Below are positions 34,980-43,847 of a stretch of 64,000 bases of DNA, one piece after another; the first letter of the stretch is position 1; the number at the start of each line of letters is the position of its first letter. The notes below the pieces were generated by a model. It saw only the letters and a list, made by a program, of their open reading frames with translations. It did no database searches and was not told the origin of the DNA. The stretch comes from Bradyrhizobium sp. in8p8 (lineage in GTDB: Bacteria; Pseudomonadota; Alphaproteobacteria; Rhizobiales; Xanthobacteraceae): assembly GCF_000426845.1 (NCBI RefSeq), contig NZ_AUGD01000025.1, positions 1 to 64,000 on the forward strand, read 5' to 3'. The translations under genes and the position numbers were made by a program.

Positions 34980-35942
34980 CTACTTGGTCGGGACGGGCTT
35001 GAACTTGGTCGAGATCACCTCCTCGGCCGGCACGATGTCCTTGAGCCCGCCGAGCTTGGCGAGATCGAGCGAGAGCTGTACGGCCGCGCCCACATTGGCC
35101 GCGCCCATGTCGCCGCTGGTCTCGAGCTTCATGATGGTGTTGTCGTATTCGAGGGCCGCGATCTCCGGCGGCATCTCGTAGAGCTCGGCGATCAGCTTGA
35201 CGGTCACGTCGCGATTGGCGCGCATGAACGCGACCGCGCCGTAGAGGGCGTTGACCGCCTTCTGCACCAGCTCAGGCTTGGTTTCGGCGAACTTGTCGAG
35301 CACGATCCAGCCGGCGGTGAGGTTCGGCGGAACCGCGGTCGCGTAATCCAGGATGCTCTTGGCCTCGCCCGATTTCGAGATCTGGAAGCTCAGCGGCGAA
35401 TAGATCACGGCGGCGTCGACATTCCCGGCGAGCAGGTTCGGCACCAGGCCGCCGCCGCCGACGGGGACGCGCGTGAAGTCGATCTTCTTGTCCTGGATGG
35501 TCCACAGCGCAAGCAGGTCCGAGCCCGAGCCGGCCGCGGTGATCGCCACCTTCTTGCCGTTGAGGTCCTTGACTTGAAGCGTCGATTTGGCCGGCACCAT
35601 CAATTGCCAGCCGAAATTGCCCATCGCGGCGTTGGCAACGATGCGCGACATCACGCCCTTCTTGCGACCGGCGGAGACCAGCGACGGCGGGTCGAGGATG
35701 ATGTCGGCGGCGCCTGCAGCCATGCCCTCGAACGTCTCCGCGCCGCTGCGATAGATCGTCAGCTCGGCCTTGATGCCTTCCTTCTCGAACAGCTTCTGCC
35801 GCACCGCGGTCTCGGCGATCGTCGTCGGCCAGTAGGTTTTCGTGGGCAGGCCGACTCGAATGGTTTCGGCGGCGTTCGCCGGGCCGGCGAAAATGGCGGC
35901 GGCGACGAGCGACATGAATGCGTGACGACGATTGATCTTCAT
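34980..35942 (-). CDS. ABC transporter substrate-binding protein (NMT1/SsuA-like)
   Basis: A 320-residue exported binding protein: signal peptide with an RR start (MKINRRHAFM) cut near residue 24 (ANA-AE). Mature blocks are IRVGLPTKTYWPTTIAE, GAADIILDPPSL, VKDLNGKKVAI and LAGNVDAAVIYSPLSF, typical of the SsuA/THI5/NMT1-like group that binds sulfonates, nitrate, pyrimidines or other small organics. GGGAGGAAACA precedes the ATG at 35942; the longer frame upstream is not coding. It is the first structural gene after the GntR regulator. Confidence 0.88.
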   Translation of the reverse strand: MKINRRHAFMSLVAAAIFAGPANAAETIRVGLPTKTYWPTTIAETAVRQKLFEKEGIKAELTIYRSGAETFEGMAAGAADIILDPPSLVSAGRKKGVMSRIVANAAMGNFGWQLMVPAKSTLQVKDLNGKKVAITAAGSGSDLLALWTIQDKKIDFTRVPVGGGGLVPNLLAGNVDAAVIYSPLSFQISKSGEAKSILDYATAVPPNLTAGWIVLDKFAETKPELVQKAVNALYGAVAFMRANRDVTVKLIAELYEMPPEIAALEYDNTIMKLETSGDMGAANVGAAVQLSLDLAKLGGLKDIVPAEEVISTKFKPVPTK

Positions 35943-35989
35943 TGTTTCCTCCCGGTCTGTCTTTTTTTGTGCCGAATTCTTGGAAATCG

Positions 35990-36718
35990 TCAGGTCGTGC
36001 GGCTCACCTCCGCAATGCGCGAGGCGGCGAGCTCGACGAAGTCCCTGGTGATGCCGAAATGCGTCGACAGGGCGCGAACGGCCGCATCGGCGTCGCGCTC
36101 CACCACGGCTGCGACGATCGCCTCGTGCTCGGCCTCGACGTCGCGCGGCTTGCCGCCGAGCTCGCGACGGATCGACAGGCGGCGATATCTCTCGCTCTGC
36201 TCGTGCAGCACGTCGCGAAAGCCGAGCAGCCATGGCGAGCCGCAGGCGTTGACCAGCGCGCGGTGGAAAATGCGGTGGCGGACCACCCATTCCTCGTAAT
36301 GCACGGTCGGATCGTCGGGGTAGTGATAGGGGACGGCCTTCAGGTCCGCCCAGGTCGATTGCACCGACACGAGCCAGGCATCGTCGCCCCGCTCGATCGA
36401 GCGGCGCAGCGCAAGCCCCTCGATGTCGATCCGGGTCTGGGTCACGTCGGCGAGGTCGGCGAGCGACACCGGGCTGACGCGGAAGCCGCGCTGGTCCGAC
36501 GCCTGCACGAGGCCATCGGCGACGAGCCGCGACAGCGCCTCGCGCACCGCCGCAAGGCTCACCGAGAACTGCTTGGCGAGGCCGGCGATATGGAGCTTCT
36601 GGCCCGGCAGCAGCCGCGTCGCCAGAATATCGGCGCGCAGCCGCTCGTGCAGCGCCGACGTCAGGCTGCGCGGACCGTCACCGGGACTTCCCGACATGTC
36701 GAACTGGAGCGGACCCAT
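35990..36718 (-). CDS. GntR family regulator, FadR/FCD type
   Basis: A 242-residue regulator. Residues 15-80 form the winged helix (LRADILATRLLPGQKLHIAGLAKQFSVSLAAVREALSRLVADGLV), and the rest is an all-helical FCD ligand domain with the metal-binding His and Asp positions (RHRIFHRALVNACGSPWLLGFRDVLHEQS). Such regulators usually repress catabolic operons and are released by a carboxylate ligand. It is the first gene of the eight-gene operon and lies 47 bases before the binding-protein gene. A strong palindrome sits upstream of its start. Confidence 0.9.
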   Translation of the reverse strand: MGPLQFDMSGSPGDGPRSLTSALHERLRADILATRLLPGQKLHIAGLAKQFSVSLAAVREALSRLVADGLVQASDQRGFRVSPVSLADLADVTQTRIDIEGLALRRSIERGDDAWLVSVQSTWADLKAVPYHYPDDPTVHYEEWVVRHRIFHRALVNACGSPWLLGFRDVLHEQSERYRRLSIRRELGGKPRDVEAEHEAIVAAVVERDADAAVRALSTHFGITRDFVELAASRIAEVSRTT

Positions 36719-36749
36719 CGGGGCAAATGATTGCAGCGCTCCATCCGCG

Positions 36750-36777
36750 GGTCAACAAAAATCGAAAATCGATTTTC
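36750..36777 (-). promoter_or_regulatory. Candidate promoter and GntR operator of the transporter/catabolic operon
   Basis: A perfect 14-bp palindrome, GAAAATCGATTTTC (36764-36777), lies directly upstream of a minus-strand TTGACC box (36750-36755). A weak -10 follows about 16-17 bases later, before the GntR start at 36718. The region is AT-rich compared with its surroundings. It is the best candidate operator for autoregulation of the operon. Confidence 0.5.
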
Positions 36778-36889
36778 CGCCGCGCGCAAGTTGAGCCTTG
36801 GCTCCTGCCGCACGCTCGCCGCGACCGGAACACGCTTCGTCACTTCGCTCTCGCAATGACGTTGAGACGCGCCCCGCGCCCGGGCCACC

Positions 36890-37756
36890 TCATCCGCACG
36901 CCCAATCGAACTTCATCTCCTTGAAGTCGAGCTGCGCGTTGCCGCCGCCGAAATTGTAGCCGCCGAAATATTCCTCGAACTCGATGTAGAACGGACTCAT
37001 CTCCGGCACGGCCTGGCAGGGCCGCATGGTGCCGCCGAGATGGTTGTGCGCGTGATCTTTGGCCCAGTCGTGTAGGCGAAAATTGTCGCGGCCCGGCCGG
37101 TCGCCGACATAGTAATAGTAGGGCTGATAGCCGGTCGGCGGCTTTTCGCGGACGTGCTCGTCCTGCGGTCCCTTGCCGGCATTGAGATCGTTCGCGCGCG
37201 ACGTCAAGGCGATCGCGCGGTTCTCGCCGAGATCGGTGCGCGGCGGAGCGGCGAACATCTTCTTCGCGTAAGGCGGCGCTGCCTCGAAGTAGGCGCGGGC
37301 CCCGCCGACATCGAGCCAGCGCGGCCGTTCAGCCGCTGTCAGCGCAAGCGGCGCCGGCGGTGCCGCGAACGCGCCGTCATACTCGGCTTGCGTCAGCAGC
37401 AGCGCGGCATATTCGTAGTTGAGAACGTCCGCCATGCGCGACAGGCGCGGATGCGAGGGCCGGGCCATCACCGCGTCGCGGATCTCGGGGTCGTCGGGCG
37501 CGCCGCCGTCATTGTGATCGGGCGCGGTGGCAAAGAACGACACCGCGACGATGTCCTCGCCATGCACGCGATAATCCTCCGGCAGAAGCAAGGTGAACCC
37601 GTGCATCAGGGGATAGCCGGTGACGGGATCGAGCGGCCATTGCTCGCTGCTGATACCCGGCGGCAACCCAAAGACCCAGCCATGGTCCCGCGCACGGTCC
37701 GCGGGCCGGTCCAGCATCTGCAGATCGTAGGCACGCGAAGGCAAGGCAAAGGCCAC
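36890..37756 (-). CDS. Unassigned 288-residue protein, faintly DUF1963-like
   Basis: A cytoplasmic-looking protein with no signal or membrane span. The GTG start at 37756 follows GGGAGACGACCC; the extra 42 codons upstream look non-coding. Noticeable features are a repeated aromatic block (GYQPYYYYVGDRPG), HNHLGGTMRPCQ and a Gly/aromatic end (FGGYNFGGGNAQLDF). The LGG-x-x-x-x-x-Q layout and the late Asp/Phe pairs faintly resemble DUF1963/YwqG-like proteins, which are uncharacterised. I would not assign a function. It stands alone between the GntR operon and the cyclase gene. Confidence 0.65.
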   Translation of the reverse strand: MAFALPSRAYDLQMLDRPADRARDHGWVFGLPPGISSEQWPLDPVTGYPLMHGFTLLLPEDYRVHGEDIVAVSFFATAPDHNDGGAPDDPEIRDAVMARPSHPRLSRMADVLNYEYAALLLTQAEYDGAFAAPPAPLALTAAERPRWLDVGGARAYFEAAPPYAKKMFAAPPRTDLGENRAIALTSRANDLNAGKGPQDEHVREKPPTGYQPYYYYVGDRPGRDNFRLHDWAKDHAHNHLGGTMRPCQAVPEMSPFYIEFEEYFGGYNFGGGNAQLDFKEMKFDWACG

Positions 37757-37976
37757 GGGTCGTCTCCCAGTCGGATTCAGCCTCGCCGTTGAGGCGAGGG
37801 TTGGTCGCGGGGAGCAGGGATGTGGTTCGGGGAGAGGGGCGCGGATGGTGCCAATCTGCCGGTGTTTTGCCCGACGTGTCAAACCGCGCCCGCACCCGCG
37901 CGGGGCTGCCGTAAGTCATTGACCTCAAAGCCCCCGCCTACTGTGCATGGGGTTGTTTTCGCACTTTCGCTTGCGG

Positions 37977-40424
37977 CTAACCTCGTCGCCGCACCGCCGT
38001 GGCATCCACCACGTTCTCCACCTCCTCGCGCCAGCTCAGGATCTCCATCGCCAGCACGGGGTGATTGAAGCCCTTGAGCTGGAGATCGTCGAGCGCGCGC
38101 GCTTCGACCCATGGCTCGACCATGCCGTAGACGCGGCGGCTCACCACGATCTGGTTGGGCTTGGCTTCGCCGCAGAGGCGCGAGGCGAGGTTGGTGACGC
38201 TGCCGATCGCGGCATATTCCAGGCGCTGCTCGAAGCCGACCTGGCCGAGCGTGGCATAGCCGAGCGCGATGCCGATGCCGAACCCCAGGCTATGACCGCG
38301 GTTGCGCCAGCGCTCGGTCAGGGGGCCGATGGTGTCGCGCATCTCCACCGCCATCTTCACCGCGCGCCTGGTGTGGTCCTCGAACTGGATCGGCGCGTTG
38401 AACAGGATCATCACGCCGTCGCCGGCATATTTGTCGAGCGTGCCCTCGTACTTGAAGATGAGCTGGCCGAGCGCGGCGTGATATTCGCGCAGCACGTTCA
38501 TCGCCTCTTCCGGCTCGGTCGCTTCCGTGAACGCGGTGAAGCCGCGCAGATCGCAGAACACCACCGTGACCTCGCGGCGCTGGCTGGTGAGCAGCCCCTC
38601 CGGGCTGTCGGAGGAGGCGATCAGCTGCGCCACCTGGGGTGCCAGGAAACGCTCGAGCTTGCGGATGCGCTCGATCTCGCCGAGCTGCGTCCTGACGCGC
38701 TCCTCCAGCGACTTGTTCCAGTCCTTGAGCTGCTCGGTCTGCTCGCGCAGCTTGTCGGCCTGGGCGCGCACGGTCGTGTTTGCCGCCTCCAGCGCGTGGC
38801 TCTTGTGGTCGACCTCGCTGAACAGCCGCGCATTGCGCATCGCCAGCACGGCCTGGTTGGCGAAGGTGCGCATCAATCCGATGATGCTGGGCGCGAACGC
38901 GCCGCCGGCGCGGCGCAGCACCACCAGCGAGCCCAGCGTGCCCTGCTGGTCGATCAGCGGCACCACGAGCACGGAGCTGAAGCCGGCCGCGAGCGCGACC
39001 TCGCGCAGCGGCTGCTCTGCGGCATCGCCGAGCTCGGCCAGCGCGATCGGTTCGCCGCTGTCGGCGGCATCGCTCAGGATGTTCTCGCCTTGCGCGATGG
39101 TGACATGCGCGCCGTCGGCGGACTTGTCGATGCCGTTGGCCTCGACCAGGTTGAAGCGGCGCGTCTCGGCGTCGAAGCCATAGATCAGCACCGCGTCGGC
39201 ACGGGTGATCTCGATCGCGCGGGCCGCGATGGTGGCAAGCACCGCGTTGAGATCGAGCGAGGAGGCCACCGCGCGGCCGACCTCCTCCAGCACCTTGAGT
39301 TCGTGGATCGACTGCGCGAGATCACGGGTGCGTTCCTCGACCTTGCTCTCCAGGTTCGAGTAGGTCTCCTGGATCTGGTCGGCCATGCGGTTGAACTGCC
39401 CGGCGAGGTCTTCCAGCTCGTCGGAGGTGTGCACGTCGATGCGGTGGCTGAAATCGCCTTCGCCGAGCTTGTGCGCGCCGTCGCGCAGCGCCGTGATCGG
39501 GATGATCATGCGGCGTGCTAGCAGCGTGCCGGCGAGGATCGCGACCATCAGGCCCATGCCGATCAGGAGCGCGATGCGCACCAGCTGGTCGCGGATCGGC
39601 ATCAGGGCCTGGGTCGTCGGCTGCTCGAACAGCACGCTCCAGCCGAGCTTCGGCACGATGCTCGCGGCGCTCATCACCGCATGGCCGTTGAAGTCGGTGC
39701 CCGACGTGTCGGGCTCGTGGCCGGGCGCGATCGCGGCCGCAACCTGCGGCAGCTTGGAGAGGTCCTTGCCGACCTCGGGCCCTTTCGATGACGTCGCCAG
39801 CACGCGGCCGCGCGGATCGACGACATAGGCAAAGGCCGCCTTGCCGACCTGGGCGTCGGACAGGAAGTCGGAGAGGAAGCTGAGATCGATCTCGGCCACG
39901 GTGACCCCGGCATTGAAGCCGGAATGCGCCACCGAGATCGACATCAATGGCGTCCGGTCGGCGAACCAGGCCGGCGCATAGCTGACGCCGCGGGCGACGG
40001 CATCGGTGAAGCGCACGTCGCGGGAGAGATCGGCATTGCTGCCGGTCGTGGTCGATTGCCTGGAGACGCGCAGCACCTCGCGGCCATCGCCGTTGAGCTG
40101 GAACAGCTGGTTGACGACCGAGACCTGGTGCAAAAGCTGGGCGTAGTCGGCGCGGCGCTTCTCCAGCGTGTCCTGGCTCGCCCGCGTCACCCAGCTGATC
40201 TGGCGGTCGAGCTCGGAGATCGACTGCTCGATCCGCCGCGCGGCGGCCTGCGCCTTGTCCTCCAGCCCGTCGGTCAGCTGCGTCCGGGTGGCGCGGTAGG
40301 AGATCCAGGTCTCCATCGCCCCGTTGACGGCGAGGACGAACACGACGAGGCCGACGAGGGAGACGACATACTTGGCGAACAGGCCCCCGCGCAGAGATCG
40401 TGTCTTGTCGTTCGCTCCTGCCAT
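37977..40424 (-). CDS. Membrane class III adenylate/guanylate cyclase (Cache-HAMP-GAF-cyclase)
   Basis: An 815-residue membrane protein. Order: transmembrane helix (about 17-38), a periplasmic Cache-like domain to about 285, second helix (about 288-312), HAMP, coiled coil, a GAF domain (about 385-545), coiled coil, and a class III cyclase domain from about 610. The two metal-binding Asp residues are in VVFCDLRGFTAF and YAGDGVMILF; the transition-state Arg region is in EYAAIGSVTNLASRL. The Lys of DKYAGD favours ATP. It would make cAMP in response to an external ligand. A Crp-type regulator gene is 2.5 kb away. No ribosome-site anomaly was seen. Confidence 0.9.
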   Translation of the reverse strand: MAGANDKTRSLRGGLFAKYVVSLVGLVVFVLAVNGAMETWISYRATRTQLTDGLEDKAQAAARRIEQSISELDRQISWVTRASQDTLEKRRADYAQLLHQVSVVNQLFQLNGDGREVLRVSRQSTTTGSNADLSRDVRFTDAVARGVSYAPAWFADRTPLMSISVAHSGFNAGVTVAEIDLSFLSDFLSDAQVGKAAFAYVVDPRGRVLATSSKGPEVGKDLSKLPQVAAAIAPGHEPDTSGTDFNGHAVMSAASIVPKLGWSVLFEQPTTQALMPIRDQLVRIALLIGMGLMVAILAGTLLARRMIIPITALRDGAHKLGEGDFSHRIDVHTSDELEDLAGQFNRMADQIQETYSNLESKVEERTRDLAQSIHELKVLEEVGRAVASSLDLNAVLATIAARAIEITRADAVLIYGFDAETRRFNLVEANGIDKSADGAHVTIAQGENILSDAADSGEPIALAELGDAAEQPLREVALAAGFSSVLVVPLIDQQGTLGSLVVLRRAGGAFAPSIIGLMRTFANQAVLAMRNARLFSEVDHKSHALEAANTTVRAQADKLREQTEQLKDWNKSLEERVRTQLGEIERIRKLERFLAPQVAQLIASSDSPEGLLTSQRREVTVVFCDLRGFTAFTEATEPEEAMNVLREYHAALGQLIFKYEGTLDKYAGDGVMILFNAPIQFEDHTRRAVKMAVEMRDTIGPLTERWRNRGHSLGFGIGIALGYATLGQVGFEQRLEYAAIGSVTNLASRLCGEAKPNQIVVSRRVYGMVEPWVEARALDDLQLKGFNHPVLAMEILSWREEVENVVDATAVRRRG

Positions 40425-40659
40425 CCCGATCCTCTCGCGCCGCCGCTGACGCTGCGCGCTACTGGCCCGTACGGGCCCTTTCGAGCCGTTCTACCACAAT
40501 CTGCGCCAAAGGGCCGTCGCGCGGCCCGGGACCGGCCGGCGTGGTTACTCCCTGCGAACCCCGGTGGGCAAAAGGCATGTAAATTGACGTAGCCTCATCG
40601 TTGCAGGAAGCCGCAGGAAGGCAATGGATGAAGGGTCGGCCGCGAAGTCCAGCGAGCAG

Positions 40660-42735
40660 TCACCGATTGAAGAGCTGCCGCAGCACGTCGTTCATTGGCT
40701 GACTGTCCTGCTGCGCGAGCGGCGGGTCCTCCAGAGCGGGGGTCGCAGGCGAGGCCTGCGGCGCCGGCGTGGAGGGCGCTGCCGGCAGGCTGCGGCTACG
40801 GCCACTGCCCGGCGCGCTGCCAGTGCTGCTTCCTGCGCCACCTGAAAGCCCCTGCTGAATCAGATTGCCGATCGCCTCCCCCAGGGGGCCGCCGAGCAGG
40901 TTGTTCTGCCCCGGCTGCTGCGCCTGCGGATTGGCGCTGCCGGCCGCATTGCCCCCCGGTGCGGCGGTGCCGCCGAGCCCAAGGTTACTGCCAAGGCTGC
41001 CCAGGATATTGCCGAGCCCGGCACCATCGGGCCCGAACAGGCCCTTGCCCATCTCGCGCAGCTTGGCATAGGCGGCATCCGGATTGTCGAGCATGCCGGC
41101 CATGTCTGGGTAGATCCGCGGCTGCGACCAGCTGCCCTGGATCATCACGGGGATGCCGAAACCGACCGGCTCGGAGGTGCGGCCCTGGCCTTCGGTCGTC
41201 ATCACGAGCTTCGGCTCGACGCGAAAGCCCATCATCTTGGTGTCGAGCGCGATGGTGCCGGCGCCGGTCACGCGCACGAGGGGCCCGATCAGATTGAGAT
41301 CGGTCGTCACCGCCTGGCCCTTGTCGATGCGGAACGAGGCCGAGAGCTGCGACAGATCCGTGCTCTGTTCCGGGCTGGGGTCCTGGTTTCCTTGCCAGCC
41401 CGACAGCGTGCTCGTCGTCAGCGAACGGATCATCTGCGCGACATTGATGCCGCGGATGGCACCGTCCTGGAAATTGACGAAGGCCGTGCCCTGCATGTTC
41501 GCCATCAGCGCGCGCTGGCTGTTGCCGGCGCTGCGCAAGGCAAGCTTGGCCTGCAGCTTGCCATCGATGCGGTCGAATTCGGCAAGGCCCTGGAGCAGCG
41601 GCAGCGCGCGCACGCCGACGAGATCGGAATGCATGGCAAAGCTCGGCGCCCCCGTGGTCGCGTCCAGGATCACCTCGCCCGAGACTTGGCCGCCATAGGC
41701 GCCGAGATTGGCGATTCCGGCCTTCAGCACCCCGCCGGCGAGCTTGGCATCGAGCGCAAGCGGCGCGATGCGCGCATCGCCGATCACGGCCTCGTTGGCG
41801 GAGATTCTCACTTGCGCATCGACATAGTTGAGACCGGAGACGTCGATCGGCGCATTGCTCCAGGGCTGCCCTGCCGTGCCTTCCGGCGATTTCGCCAGCG
41901 GCATCGCCAGCCGCTGGAAATCGAGGTCGACCTTGACCAGCGGCTTGCTCGCAATGTCGACGGAAGCCCAGCCGTTGAATGCGCCCTCGCCCAGCCTGCC
42001 GTTCACGCCGTTGATCATCACGACATCGCCATTGAGCCGCATCTCGGCATGGCCGGTGAGCTGGGATTTCAGCACGTCGGGCATGTCGATCGCGAAATCC
42101 ACGGGAACCGTCGGCCGCTCGGCCGCCGAGGCCGGCATGGCCGCCTTGATGTCGAACTTGGTCGGATGTTCGCCGACACGCGCGGTGCCGGAGATATTGA
42201 CCTTGCGGTCGCGGTCAACGATCGCGTCGGCGTTGATGGCGCTGATGCGGCCATCGACCCTGTCGCGCAGGCGCGAGAAGGCGACTTCGCCGTCGACGAT
42301 CTTGATGCGGTCGATGGTCGCGCCATTGGTATCCAGCGCGGGCGGCTTCGAGGCGCCGCCGGCATTCGGCAGCCGCTCGCGCAGCAGAGGCTGGTACAGC
42401 ACGGGATGGGTGACGACGAGCTCGCTGATCTCGGGGCGGCCCGACCAAACGCTGGCGAGCGATATGTCGGCCTGCACGCTGTCGACCGTGAGGCGCGTGA
42501 TGCCGCTACGGTCCTTGGGACTGGCAAGCGTGAGGTCGTTCAGGGTGACGTTCAGCGTCGGCCACAGGCTGATCTTGGTGGTGCCGTCGATCGACAGGCG
42601 ATAGCCGGTTGCTCTCTCGACGCGCGAGGCGATCGTCGAGGTCAGGAAGCCCGAGGGGATCCCGACCACCAGCAAGAGTGCGATCACGACGATGACGGCG
42701 GCCAAAGCCGCGCCGGCGAATTTCAATGCTCTCAT
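40660..42735 (-). CDS. AsmA family protein
   Basis: A 691-residue protein with an N-terminal membrane anchor (about 7-29) followed by the AsmA start block IASRVERATGYRLSIDGTTKISLWPTLNVTLNDLTLASP. Long beta-rich repeats follow, then the AsmA_2-like block AFVNFQDGAIRGINVAQMIRSL. The last 150 residues are Gly/Ser/Pro/Gln-rich low complexity, unusual in length. AsmA proteins are bridge-like lipid-transfer proteins of the periplasm that influence outer-membrane assembly. The gene is divergent from the Crp/Fnr gene with 235 bases between. Confidence 0.88.
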   Translation of the reverse strand: MRALKFAGAALAAVIVVIALLLVVGIPSGFLTSTIASRVERATGYRLSIDGTTKISLWPTLNVTLNDLTLASPKDRSGITRLTVDSVQADISLASVWSGRPEISELVVTHPVLYQPLLRERLPNAGGASKPPALDTNGATIDRIKIVDGEVAFSRLRDRVDGRISAINADAIVDRDRKVNISGTARVGEHPTKFDIKAAMPASAAERPTVPVDFAIDMPDVLKSQLTGHAEMRLNGDVVMINGVNGRLGEGAFNGWASVDIASKPLVKVDLDFQRLAMPLAKSPEGTAGQPWSNAPIDVSGLNYVDAQVRISANEAVIGDARIAPLALDAKLAGGVLKAGIANLGAYGGQVSGEVILDATTGAPSFAMHSDLVGVRALPLLQGLAEFDRIDGKLQAKLALRSAGNSQRALMANMQGTAFVNFQDGAIRGINVAQMIRSLTTSTLSGWQGNQDPSPEQSTDLSQLSASFRIDKGQAVTTDLNLIGPLVRVTGAGTIALDTKMMGFRVEPKLVMTTEGQGRTSEPVGFGIPVMIQGSWSQPRIYPDMAGMLDNPDAAYAKLREMGKGLFGPDGAGLGNILGSLGSNLGLGGTAAPGGNAAGSANPQAQQPGQNNLLGGPLGEAIGNLIQQGLSGGAGSSTGSAPGSGRSRSLPAAPSTPAPQASPATPALEDPPLAQQDSQPMNDVLRQLFNR

Positions 42736-42864
42736 GTCGACTTTCCAGCGACGGGGCGATCGGCGTCGAATCCCGCCGACGACCCGTCCTTTGCGCCTGA
42801 GTTTATCCCCGGACGGGAAGCGGCTCCAAGCGCGTAAAAATAGTCGGGGGATGCTGCAAAGTTA

Positions 42865-42880
42865 TGTGACTTATGACACA
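42865..42880. promoter_or_regulatory. CRP-type binding site upstream of the Crp/Fnr gene
   Basis: TGTGA (42865-42869), six bases, then ACACA (42876-42880). This differs from the CRP consensus TGTGA-N6-TCACA at one position. It lies 91 bases before the Crp/Fnr start and about 130 bases before the divergent asmA start, so it could serve autoregulation or both genes. Confidence 0.55.
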
Positions 42881-42970
42881 CTTTCCCGGCGCGGTTTTAC
42901 GCGATCCTGAAGTCGATGGTTTCAAGTGATTTGCCAAGAGAAATGACCGGGACCCCACAAGGACATTGAA

Positions 42971-43645
42971 ATGAGCAAGCAGGCCGAATTTGCGGTCATC
43001 CTGAAGATGAACCCGATGTTTGCCGATCTCGGCGCGGACGAGCTCCAGCGGCTGTCCAATCTCTGTCACACCCAGCACCTCGGAAACGGCGAGGTCCTGT
43101 TCCAGAAGGGCGATCCCGGGGACGCGCTGTTCGGCGTCCGCCGCGGCCAGGTGCGGATCGAAACCGGCGCCTCCGATGGCAGCCGGCTGACGCTGAACTT
43201 CATGGGTCCGGGCGACCTGTTCGGCGAGGTCGCGGTGCTGGACGGCCAGAACCGCACGGCGGATGCCACCGCGGGCGAGGCCAGCGAATTGTTCGTGCTG
43301 CGGCGCGAAGATTTCCTCAGCTTTCTCGAGCGCGAGCCGAAGGTCGCGATCAAGATCATCGCATTGCTGTGCCAGCGCATCCGCTGGCAGAGCGAGCGCA
43401 TGGAAGAGTCCATGCTGCAGCCGCTGCCGGTTCGCTTGGCCCGGCGGCTCTGCGCGCTCGCGGCCGATTTCGGCTCCGAGGTCCACATCTCGCAGGAGCA
43501 GCTCGGAGTCTTCGTCGGCGCCGCGCGCGAGAGCGTCAACCGACAGCTTCAGGCCTGGCGCAAGGAAGCCATCCTCGATCTCCAGCGCGGCCGCATCCTC
43601 TTGCGGAACATGACCAAGCTGACGGCGATCGCGCGGAACGAGTGA
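42971..43645 (+). CDS. Crp/Fnr family transcriptional regulator, CRP-like recognition helix
   Basis: A 224-residue regulator. Residues 12-130 form a cyclic-nucleotide-binding domain whose phosphate-binding cassette is well kept (FGEVAVLDGQNRTADA, with the Glu and the Arg; Thr in place of Ser). Residues 150-210 form the Crp helix-turn-helix. The recognition helix reads ARESVNRQLQ, so the three residues that read TGTGA in E. coli CRP (Arg180, Glu181, Arg185) are all present in the same spacing. There are no Fnr-type N-terminal cysteines. I infer cAMP-responsive control of TGTGA-N6-TCACA sites. AAGGACATTGAA precedes the ATG. Confidence 0.88.
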   Translation: MSKQAEFAVILKMNPMFADLGADELQRLSNLCHTQHLGNGEVLFQKGDPGDALFGVRRGQVRIETGASDGSRLTLNFMGPGDLFGEVAVLDGQNRTADATAGEASELFVLRREDFLSFLEREPKVAIKIIALLCQRIRWQSERMEESMLQPLPVRLARRLCALAADFGSEVHISQEQLGVFVGAARESVNRQLQAWRKEAILDLQRGRILLRNMTKLTAIARNE

Positions 43646-43847
43646 GGTGCTGGCAAGCGCACCCCAATGGTGCCGCGGCGAGATTTCCCCTCGACGAGTC
43701 CCCGGCCGGAGACCACCATTTGACGGCTTCGCCGCTAGGGCTCGGCCTCCCGTGCTTGGACATCTCCCAGCCTAACGAAGACGATCTTCCCCGAGGTCAG
43801 GGTCATGGGAGTCGCTTGCAGGCATGCCTTGTGCTTCTGAATCGCGA

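Noticed and set aside
34980..36290. 436-codon version of the ABC binding protein
   Set aside because: The first 115 codons overlap the GntR gene in another frame. The signal peptide and a good ribosome site place the start at 35942.
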